From Cytophaga aurantiaca DSM 3654 (lineage in GTDB: Bacteria; Bacteroidota; Bacteroidia; Cytophagales; Cytophagaceae): a stretch of DNA of 64,000 bases. Both the position numbers and the translations under genes were made by a program. Location of the stretch: positions 221,387-285,386 of the forward strand of contig NZ_KB903632.1 of the NCBI RefSeq assembly GCF_000379725.1, read 5' to 3'. Below the pieces are notes generated by a model, which ran no database searches, had not been told where the DNA came from, and saw nothing but the letters and a program-made list of their open reading frames with translations. Of this stretch, positions 47,852 through 57,700 are shown one piece after another; the first letter of the stretch is position 1; each line of letters begins with the position of its first letter.

Positions 47852-48628
47852 TTAAAATCTGCTTAATATTAATAAGATTAAGGAAACCGAAGATAGGGCA
47901 ATTGAAACATATATAATGTTTTGCTTGTCTACTTTAGCATGCTGAGGCTGTATGTACAAAATATCATTTGGCTGCAGATAATAATTATCTGAAGTAAACG
48001 AGGAATAATCTGTCAGATTTATTTTGTAGATTTTCTTTGTGCCGTTTTCCAATGTTCGGATAAGCTGAACCTTTTCCTTATTTGCATATTCAGACGCATC
48101 CCCCGCAGTTGCTATCGCTTCGTAAATCGTACACGTTTCATTTGAAACAAAATGCTGTCCCGGATTCTGAAATTCACCCAGAGCTAAAAATTTAAATGAA
48201 GCCAGCTTAACGTCAACGGTTGCATATTTAAAGTAATCATTTGCTTTCAATGTAATGATTGAATCTGCTTGCATAATAGTATAGTCGATCAATTTCACTT
48301 GACCAATAATAGGCAGATCTACATAACCGGAATCATTTATATAATAATCCAAAAAATAAGCTTGATCCCCGGAATTATTCATTGAGGATTCTTCTTTTGC
48401 CAAAATCTCTTTACTTTCTGAATCCGGATTCAGAATTTTTATTTTTAACACATCATGTATGCGCAATGTGTAGGTTTGAGAAAAATTTGGAGCAGGAAGT
48501 TCTGCCTTATCATCTTGAAAATAAAGTGTTTTTTTATAATTTAAACATGAACTTAACACTACAACTATGAAAAATATAATTACTCGGATAGTGTACCTGT
48601 TGTTATAAAAATTCATTTTTATTTTCAT
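47852..48628 (-). CDS. wza: Second Wza-like outer-membrane export lipoprotein
   Basis: A 258-residue lipoprotein (lipobox VLSSC, Cys28). It has an export domain from about 50 (YTLRIHDVLKIKI), SLBB-like segments (FLALGEFQNPGQHF) and a C-terminal hydrophobic helix. Met5 (start 48616) is an alternative start that would leave a longer leader after the promoter candidate at 48638-48666. It heads the second export operon, 9 bases before wzc. Confidence 0.9.
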   Translation of the reverse strand: MKIKMNFYNNRYTIRVIIFFIVVVLSSCLNYKKTLYFQDDKAELPAPNFSQTYTLRIHDVLKIKILNPDSESKEILAKEESSMNNSGDQAYFLDYYINDSGYVDLPIIGQVKLIDYTIMQADSIITLKANDYFKYATVDVKLASFKFLALGEFQNPGQHFVSNETCTIYEAIATAGDASEYANKEKVQLIRTLENGTKKIYKINLTDYSSFTSDNYYLQPNDILYIQPQHAKVDKQNIIYVSIALSSVSLILLILSRF

Positions 48629-48989
48629 CTGACTTATTAAACCTATTCACAGTATTTTATATGCAATCTAACTCATTATTTTTTTATAATGAAATTTAAC
48701 TTCCCAGCTGTTTGCGCCAAACAAAGCAAACTCCCATCAAGGCAAATAACCTAAGACCCCATATTGTGTTTCTCAAATCTTACACTAACGCATGAAATAA
48801 AAACACATCAAATCCAGCATATATAAACCCGTTACAGCCACTTGTTTTACTTCGCTCTGATTGGTTGTATGATTCATATCAATTTCAAAATTATACATAT
48901 CTTTTAGTATCATTTGTAGTCTTTTTTTACTAAATTGCCGTATACTTAAACTAATTCAGTTAAGTAATCAACGTTATACGTAGTAAAAT
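48629..48989. other. 361-base divergent intergenic region
   Basis: Lies between the second wza (minus) and the small sorting-signal protein (plus), so it must hold promoters for both. It is AT-rich and has no ORF. A candidate minus-strand promoter is listed separately; on the plus strand I see only an imperfect TATCATTTG near 48908. No hairpin of note. Confidence 0.5.
48638..48666 (-). promoter_or_regulatory. Candidate promoter of the second wza operon
   Basis: The minus strand has TTG (48664-48666), an 18-base spacer, then TAGGTTTA (48638-48645), one mismatch from TAnnTTTG. The ATG at 48628 or 48616 follows. Position fits, sequence match is partial. Confidence 0.3.
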
Positions 48990-49244
48990 ATGAATCTATC
49001 AGCTAAAATTCTTTCAAAGAACGGCTTGAAGCTATCTCTAGTTGCGTTATTCCTTCATTTGTCTTTTGCGGTATTTTCACAACCATGCCCTCCTGGAAAT
49101 CCTGCTGGTGATCCTGCTTGTGATGGTAGTGACCCTTCTCTTCCATTTGATGGAGGTGCTAGCTTACTTATCGCTGCAGGCGTGGGTTTGATTGGAAAAA
49201 AAGCGTTGCAAAATAGAAAATCGTCTCGATCTGAAACCCTATAA
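48990..49244 (+). CDS. Small exported protein with PFD-type exosortase sorting signal
   Basis: An 84-residue protein. An N-terminal signal peptide (about 1-30, cleavage near Ser30-Gln31) is followed by a short Pro/Gly/Asp-rich segment with Cys33 and Cys44. Then come the tripartite C-terminal signal PFDGG (52-56), a hydrophobic helix (57-69) and a basic tail (Lys70-Lys71, NRKSSR). This matches the PEP-CTERM/PID-CTERM type of exosortase signal, with Phe in place of the usual middle residue. The exosortase gene overlaps its 3' end. If cleaved at the motif, only some 20 residues would remain. It is probably the dedicated substrate; that rests on adjacency and the signal. Confidence 0.78.
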   Translation: MNLSAKILSKNGLKLSLVALFLHLSFAVFSQPCPPGNPAGDPACDGSDPSLPFDGGASLLIAAGVGLIGKKALQNRKSSRSETL

Positions 49245-49764
49245 AAAATACCTCATTCTAGCAGCAAAGCTTCTAGGATTTTATCTACTCTTTTACACAC
49301 TTTTCAGGTTATATGTTGGAATAGTAGATCCCAGAGGTACTGTCTATTCCCCTTTCCTACATTCCTTCAGTTTATTACAGCTTGTTTTAGATTCTCTTAT
49401 CTACCCAACGATGTTTTTGCTGAAAATCGTTGGATTTGAAACAAGACATACCTTAGATACCGTAGGCATCTTAGGCAAAAATGGAGTACATATAGCGTAT
49501 CCATGCCTGGGAATTGAAATAATGATTGCTTTTATAGCACTATTCTATGCCTTCCCTGGAAGCAAAAAACGCTACTTTGTTATTTTTGGCCTTATAGGAA
49601 TTCATTGCCTGAATATTATTCGCATTTTTTCAATCATATTACTGAATAAACAGCTACCTAATATTGTTGACCTGACCCATACCTTATTCAACTTTTTTAG
49701 CTACTTGCTCATTTTAAGTCTCTTTTACGTTTGGTATAAAAAGCACAGCGAAAGTAAATTTTAG
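49192..49764 (+). CDS. Exosortase/archaeosortase family protein
   Basis: A 190-residue membrane protein with about five helices. The three catalytic positions of the family are visible: Cys105 (YPCLGIEIM), Arg144 (NIIRI) and His163 (THTLFN). It is a transpeptidase-like protease expected to cut C-terminal sorting signals at the membrane. The frame begins at TTG 49192, inside the preceding gene, and the next in-frame ATG (codon 74) is too late; start choice is therefore uncertain, but the overlap of 53 bases implies translational coupling. The subfamily (XrtX-like of Bacteroidota) is tentative. Confidence 0.85.
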   Translation: MEKKRCKIENRLDLKPYKKYLILAAKLLGFYLLFYTLFRLYVGIVDPRGTVYSPFLHSFSLLQLVLDSLIYPTMFLLKIVGFETRHTLDTVGILGKNGVHIAYPCLGIEIMIAFIALFYAFPGSKKRYFVIFGLIGIHCLNIIRIFSIILLNKQLPNIVDLTHTLFNFFSYLLILSLFYVWYKKHSESKF

Positions 49765-49925
49765 CACTCAATACGAATCCAATACCTCTCTCACCTTCTC
49801 TTTATAAATAAATATACTATTCATATTAATCGATCCCTATACAACATCATATTGTATAGAGTGTTGTAGTGTATACTATACTACTGTCTTCATACGTATT
49901 TCAATCTCACTATGTATCAAACAAA

Positions 49926-49971
49926 AAAGTCCCGTTACATCCCGATAGCTATCGGGATGTAACGGGACTTT
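49926..49971. terminator. 46-bp perfect palindrome, probable bidirectional terminator
   Basis: The axis lies between 49948 and 49949, with 23 perfectly paired bases per arm and no loop spacer. Outer arm bases are AAAGTCCCGTTACATCCCG. It sits between the convergent exosortase (ends 49764) and giant gene (ends 49995), with A-rich flank on the left. A bidirectional terminator is the simplest reading. Confidence 0.8.
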
Positions 49972-49994
49972 GGTATTATATAGTTCTATTCAGC

Positions 49995-51738
49995 TTACTT
50001 AACTATGCTAACCTGTCCGGCAAAGCTGATATTAACCATCGTAACTTTTATTACATACAAGCCATCCGGAATAGATGGAGTAAAGAAGTTATTGCCGCTT
50101 GTCAGCGATACGTTTGTCAATACTTTAACACGATTTCCTGTTGCATCCAGAATCTCAATTGTACTTAGACCAACCATGTTACTTTTCACAACGAATCCTC
50201 CATTTGGACTCGAAGCAATCTGCATTTCAGCCATCGTTGAAGCTTGATTAACACCTGTTGTTAGTGTCTCGCGTAACAAGTCAAAACGATTGATGCTATC
50301 TGTTTTCAACCCTAAATACGTGTAGTCCATTGTTTTCACTACCGTGCGTGTTCCCAATTTTTTATCTACTAAAATATACTGCAATGTTGGATCGCTACAT
50401 GTAATGCTCAATACATAATCTCCATCGGCAGGTAGTTTTGTAAATACCGGAATGGTATCTCTTACCGAAGGGCTTGCTATTGAATTGATCGAGTATTTCG
50501 TTGCACCATACGTTGTATAGATTGAAGGAACTGAACTTGCATTTAAGAATTTGTATGCATCCAATTCATTATCAAAATCATTAGTCGCATCCTCATTAAA
50601 GCGGATAATCGCATCATCTGATGCAGTCGAGCTCTTCAAGGTTAAACGAACGGTTTCATCCGCTGCTGTACGCCACATAGAAGCATATGTTGAAGTACGC
50701 ACACTGTTTGTCATAGCAACAGTAGCTGTCGGGAACGATGCATTTCCATCATATGCCACAAAGAACGAGTTCATTGCCGGAATATATTGAGTTGCAGTGT
50801 TTGTTCCTTGTCCGCTTACATAACTCGCATATGAATTTGTTGTCGGATTCCAGAAATACGTCGCATTCATAATACCTGTCTTAGTCCAGCCGGAAGCCGC
50901 TTCCCAGTCCAGCGTACTTGGATATGGATTCGAAACAAACATAAATTTAGTTGCTACGTTCGGAGACGAATACGAATAGCCTGCAGCATGATTGTATGTA
51001 CCTGTAAAGTCTACCAAAGTTGGTGTCGGGAACCACATACTATATGCGGTACCTGGCGACAACGTTGTGCTTAAACTATTAACAGGTGTCCATGCAAATG
51101 TAGGTGTGTTGTATTGGAACAAACGTGTTTTAGTTGTTACCGGATTAATCACCTGAGCATTATCTGCCAGATCAGCTGCTGTTACACCATCCAGCGGACA
51201 AGAAATATAATGTGTTGTGTTTGAAACAACATTCCTGTATACAGTGACATTGCCGCTTACACTACCAACATTACCTGAATTGAAACCTATATTACCACCA
51301 CCGTCAATATTGATCTTAACTTTATTACCTGTTGATAATGTACCTGCAGTAAGAATTAATGTACCATTCAACGTTAACGGTGTAGATACAGTTAAGCCTG
51401 CAGTATTATTTAATTCCATATTAAATAAAGTAGGTATGCCAGAAACGGTTGATGCTGTAGTACCTTTAAACACAAGCTTAGAACCTGCTACTGAATTTAC
51501 AGTTCCATTGTTCGTTACACTTGCATATGCATTTAATGTACCGCCAGAAGCCAATGTAATTGTACCATTATTGACAATTGATTTAGCATCTGAAGATGCT
51601 GAAACAGTCGGCATAAAAGGTACGCCTGATGCAGGAATAGTTATTGCATTTGTTGATGTTGGTACAATAGTAGTGCTCCAGTTAGTAGGCGTATTCCATG
51701 CTGTACTTGTAACACCTATCCATGTTAGTGGACAAACC
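49995..51738 (-). repeat. C-terminal cassette shared with the 1339-aa protein
   Basis: About 580 codons, from the TWIGVTSTAWNTPTNW region to the stop. It includes long stretches nearly identical in protein sequence to 59518-61275, such as ISCPLDGVTAADLAD and KFMFVSNPYPSTLDW. It holds a beta-rich filler, a conserved domain and the T9SS-like tail. Coordinates are approximate. Confidence 0.8.
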
Positions 51739-54700
51739 GTATTTGAAAAAGAGATAGACAAAGAAGACATTGCTCCGGTTCCACAAGAATTAGAAGGTGT
51801 AACAGTAAATGTTCCGCCTACAGCAGATCCAAAATTAACCGTTATTGCATTTGTATTGGCACCCGATGTAATTGACGCACCCGAAGGTATTGTCCATATA
51901 TAAGACGTTGCAGCAACCGCTACTGGAATTGAATAAACAGCACCCGTTGAAGCTGGACATACAACAGTTTGACCAGTAATGGCAGCAGCAGCAGCAGGAA
52001 GTGTTAAAACAGAAAGAGATTTAGAAGTTACACCGCCATTACCGCAAGAATTTATTGGCGTTACAATAATATTCCCTCCCGTAGTACCGAAGCTTACCGT
52101 AATTGATGCTGTTCCTGAACCCGCCGTTATTGTAGCACCGGAAGGTAATGACCAACCATAACTTGTTGCATTTGCGACTGCTGCAATACTATATGTAACA
52201 CCTGTTTGATTTGGACAAACAGAACCCAGACCTGTAATTGCACCTGCATTACCAGGAAATGGATTTACAGTTACAGCTAATGATGTTGCAGCAGCAGCAT
52301 TTCCACATCCATTAACTGGAGTAACGGTAACGTTGCCTGAAGTAGAAGCAAATGTAACAAGTATTGAATTTGTTGTTGCGCCAGATATAATAGTTGCGCC
52401 CGTAGGAACAACCCATGTATAGGATGTTGCTGATGCAACAGCAGGCACGCTATATGCTACAGAGAATTGTCCGGAACATACGGTGCTTAAGCCCGTAATT
52501 GCTCCTGCTGAAGGAGGAATCGCAGATGTAACAACAACACTAATGCTTGAGAACAGACCGTTCCCGCATGCATTTTGAGGCAAAACTTGAACGGTGCCAG
52601 AAACAGCCGACGTACTGAAATTTGCTACAATTGAATTTGTGCCTGCACCCGATACAATAGACACGCCAGTTGGCAATGTCCACAAATAAGTTGTTGCATT
52701 TGCAACTGCCGCAATACTATAGGTGACATTTGGAGAACCTGAAGCTGAACAAACTGCCAATGGCCCTGTAATTGCACCTGCATTGCCCGGCTTTGGATTA
52801 ACGGTAACAGTAATCACATTTGAAGAATCAATTCTACTACATGCATCTGTAGCTTTTCTTCTATAATAAGTTGTTTGAGTCACACCAGGCGCAGCAGGCG
52901 TATATGTTTTAGAATTACCTCCAATATTTGTCCAAGGACCTGTAGAAGAAGTAGTAGAATTTTGCCATTGATATGTAATTGAACAACCCGAAGTTGCATC
53001 CGCAACAGAAGTTAATGCAGCTGGAACTACAGTACTACAAATACTTTGATTCGAACCGATAGTACCAGGCAATAAGTTTGCAGGTGTGGTGGATGTAATT
53101 GTTAATTTACAGTATGCACCACCACCACTTTGTCCATACCTGATTTCTACTTGAGAATTTGCCGGCAATGTTGCCGTCCAAACATTTATTTGTGGTGTAC
53201 AACAAATACCTGTTCCCGTATATACAGTTACGCCATTTATTATGATTACAACATCATCATCCACTTGCGCATCAAATTGATAAGTACCTGCGGCTAGTAA
53301 TTGTCTATATGACACACTAAAATTAGTAGTACCCACTTGACATCCTGAATAACCTGCAGATGTAGAAGGAGCAGATGTCCACGAATTCCTAGTATCAAAA
53401 CTATAGTTTACAGCAGATGTGTTATTTTCTACATAACTACCATATAAGGTTGTAAAATTACGCCCGTTATATACATATGCATTCCATGCTCCAATACCCC
53501 AAGTAAGGGTAGGTGGCGAAGGCACTCCAACTGTAACTGTAAATACATTTGAATACGCTACAGTTCCACAAGCATCCGTAGCCTTTCTTCTATAATAAGT
53601 TGTAACACTAATAGAACCAGGTATGTATGTGTTAAGTGTAGCGCCAGAAATATCTGTGTAACCTGTACTTGAAGATGTTGTTGAAGACTGCCATTGATAG
53701 GTAGCATAACAACCTCCAGAAGCATCTGCTGTTGAAGTAAACGGAGCTGGTATATTTCCAGAACAAACAATTGGAGTAGTAGAACTAATTGTACCACCCA
53801 AAAGTGTTGTTGGCGTTACCGGATACACCATGGATAATTGTCCATAAGAAGAACCTCCTCCAGTATCTGCCCATCTGAACTCTACAGTAGAAGAAGCATT
53901 CAAAGGACCTGTCCATACATTAGTTACCAGAGCTCCCCAACTTACACTCGTATAAACCAAGACTCCATTAATATAAACTGCACCTGCATCATCAGACAAA
54001 TAATCTAATCTATAAGTACCTACAGGAAATCCTTGTCTTTTATAAATAACACCATGCTGATCTGCATTCACGGAACAGCCTTGATAGCCAGCTGCCGCAG
54101 AAGGTGTAGAATTGACACCCCAGCTATTTCTAGAGTCAAAACTTGGGTTTGTTGCAGAAAAACCATTATCAACATAACTACCTCTTAGTGTGGTATACGT
54201 TACATCATTGTAGGCATATACATTCCATACGTTAGAGCCAAACACGGATGCATTTGGTAATGGAAGTGGCGCACCAATTGCTATTGAAATCACATTTGAA
54301 TATGCTACAGCCGTACATGCATCGGTTGCTTTTCTTCTATATGAAGTAGGTACTGTAATTGCAGTTGGCGTGTATGTTACTAAAGTAGCGCCGGCGATAT
54401 CTGTATACCCACTACCACTATTTGACTGCCATTGGTAAGTTGCATAACAACCACCAGAAGCTGCTGCAGTTGATGTGAATGGATTTGGACTATCTCCCGA
54501 ACATACGGTAGTTGTAGTATTTGCAATGGTTCCTCCAAGTAACGGTGTTGGTGGAGTTACAGAAACAAATGTAATTGCACCTTGTGAATTACCTGTCCCT
54601 TCTGTCCATCTAAATTCGACTTCAGAACTTGCATTCAAATTACCAATCCAAACGGCGTTAATATAAGTAGGAGTATATGCACCTCTGGAATATACTAAAA

Positions 54701-57700
54701 GACCATTAATATAAAGTGTACACGCATCGTCATTCATAACGTTTAACGAATATGTACCCGTAGTGAAGCCTGTTCGCTTATAAATAACACTATGGTTATC
54801 TACGCCTACCTGACAACCTGTATAGCTAGGTGCTAAAGAAGGTGTGGAATTTAAAGCCCAAAGAGATGCGGAGTTAAAACTTGGATCTGTCGATGAAGTA
54901 CCATTATCAATATAAGAACCCGATAACGAAGATGCCAAATAGTTTTGTGCATTATATACATAAGCTACCCATGCATTCGCAACGGTAACTGAAGTATCTA
55001 CTGGAACAGGTGGTCCAATTGCTACCGTTACAATATTAGATGTTGACGTTTGACCACATGCATCTGAAACATTACGTCTATAATTTGTACCAAGAGTAAT
55101 TGCAGTTGGCGAATAGGTTGCTGCATTTGCACCAGCTATATCAGCATAGCCACTACCATCATCTGACTGCCATTGATATGTTAAATAACAAGAGCTCACC
55201 GCCGGGTCTGTAGAATTAATTATTGAAGGGGTATTACCTGAGCAGACAGAATTAGGTCCACTCAATGCAATGATACCTCCATAAAGTGGTACTGTTGGTA
55301 TAGTAAGCGTAATATTTAAACGACCATAATTACCTACATCATTTGCATTCTTATAGTGATATTCGATTGTTGAAGAAGCATCTAAATTACCTGTCCACAC
55401 ATTCGACACAACTGCACAACAACCTGTTCTGCCATATACCAATACACCATTTATGTATAAATAACCTGCATTGTCAGAATCAAAATCTATTTGATACGTT
55501 CCTGTAGGAAAACCTTGTCTCTTAAAACTAACTCCTGATAAATTAGGAATAACCTGGCAACCTGCATATCCCGGAGCTGCAGACGGCGTGTTTGCGACTG
55601 TATAAATAGTTGATGTGTTAAAACCTACGTTTGCTGCTGAGATACCGGAGTAGGTAAAAAATCCTTTATAATCCGTCCAGTCTACATCTGCAGCATTATA
55701 TACACCACCATTTACATTGGTAAAATCATATACATAGCCATTCCATGTATTTAAAGGAAAGATAGAAGGATCACCCTGTTGAACAGTAGTAATCGTTACT
55801 GTTACAGTATTAGTATAAGCAGTTCTGGCACAATTGGCATCTATTACTGCACGTCTGTAACACGTTGTTTGAGTTAAAACAGGTGCATTATACGTAGCAT
55901 TAGTTGCTAAAGCAATATCTGTAAATGTTCCTGTGCAGCCTACATCATTTTGCCATTGATAAGCAATAACAGAACTACATAAACCCGAAGCTACTGCTGT
56001 ACTTGTAAAAGGTAAAGGATCATTATTTGGACATAATATTTGATCCCCAGCAATTGTCCCTGCAATTAATGTAGGGGTAGGAATTAAATTGAATGTTAAA
56101 GATCCGGAGCCACCTCCGCCATTGTTTTTATAATGAAAATCAATTGTTGAAGTAGCATCCAAACTACCTATCCAAACAGCAGTAGAAGAACCATTTGTTG
56201 TTCTGCTGGATACCAACGTTCCATTAATGTATAAATATCCTGCATCATCCGCACTGAAATCAATCGAATACGTACCTACAGGAAATCCTTGTCTTTTAAA
56301 TTGAACACCCGTATTTTGATACGTTGCTAATTGACATCCGGTATATCCCGGAGCAGTGGCAGGGCTAGAAGTTGTAGTATAAAGAGTTGTTGAATTAAAT
56401 GACAAACTGTTAACCGGGAAAAACCCTTTATAATTTACCCAATTATTATCTCCTGTAGACCATGCTCCTGCTGGACCTTGATCAAATACATACCCATTCC
56501 AAACATTGGCAGGAAACACAGAGGAATTTCCCGGAGGAGTTGAATATACTGTTATTTTTACGGGAGTAGAGGTTGCTGTAGCGCCGCAGGCACCAATTGC
56601 AATACGGTTGTACCATGTTGTAACTGTTAATCCGGAAGGGATTGTGTACGTTGCACTCACTGCTCCTGAAATAGGTGTCCATGTTAAACTATCTGTTGAC
56701 GATTGCCATTGATACCCTGCTAATGAACAACCGGTTGTTACCGGACTTGCAACATTACTTAATGCTTGAGCTGGAATATCTCCGTTACAAATAAATTGGT
56801 TCCCTCCGATTGTTCCTGCAGTTATCGTACTTGCAGGTGTTGCTATTGGCGCAAAAGTTACTTGCAATCCACTACCGCCACCACCTTGCGTTAATCTAAA
56901 TTCAACTTGATCAGATGCACCCAATGTACCTGTCCACACATTGCTTTGTAGTGTATTCGTATAAGAGAGATTCTGAAATACTTGAGTTCCATTCAAGAAC
57001 ATGGTAAATCCATCATCCTGAAAGTTCACACTTAAATTATATGTGCCAGGTGTAAAGTTGGTTTGCTTAAAACTGATAGACATGTTTGTAGCAGGTACCG
57101 AACATCCCAGATATCCCGATGCAAGCGAAGGAGAAAGACCACTCGCCCATCTGGTACGGCTATCAAATGAAAGCGAAGGTTCAACGTAGTAACCTGTATA
57201 ATTTGTAAAGTTAACGGATGAATAGCAATACGCATTCCATACTCCGTTGCCATAAACACTTGGTGTACCCGGAGCAGCTAAGGCATTGGGAGTAAATGTT
57301 GCAACGTTACTTGTTGCATTCGGGCCACATAGCCCTGAAACAACTACACTATAATTATTAGCAACTGTTGGATTGTTTAAAGCAAGAAGATTTGTTGTTA
57401 CACCACTATAGATTCCTCCGTTTGTAAGCGGCACTCCATTTTCCAGCCATTGATACGAAATCGATGTACCCGTAGCTGCTGCCTGAAATGTAACGGATCC
57501 GTTGTTGCCAGAACAAGTAGTAACAGTGGAAGCAGGTTGTGATGTAATAACAGGAGCTGAATTAAGAGTCACTCCGGAGGTAGCTGTTACTACTGCACAA
57601 CCGCCTCCTGCTGCAATGGTATTTGTTACTGTATATACTGTGGTCCCAGGATTTACAGTAGCAAGGTTTATTACTCCGGTAGTAGTACTTACAAAACCAA

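Noticed and set aside
49869..50168. 99-codon plus-strand frame after the exosortase
   Set aside because: It crosses the 46-bp palindrome and the 3' end of the giant gene antisense; best explained by chance.
51217..51903. 228-codon plus-strand open frame inside the giant gene, with similar ones at 58360-58689 and 60839-61438
   Set aside because: They are antisense to Ser/Thr/Gly-rich repeats, whose reverse complement rarely makes stops. Composition is hydrophobic and repetitive, with no start signals or family resemblance.
52800..57265. Possible CRISPR-like or VNTR array
   Set aside because: Units are about 750 bp, diverged and in frame within one coding sequence, so they are protein domain repeats.
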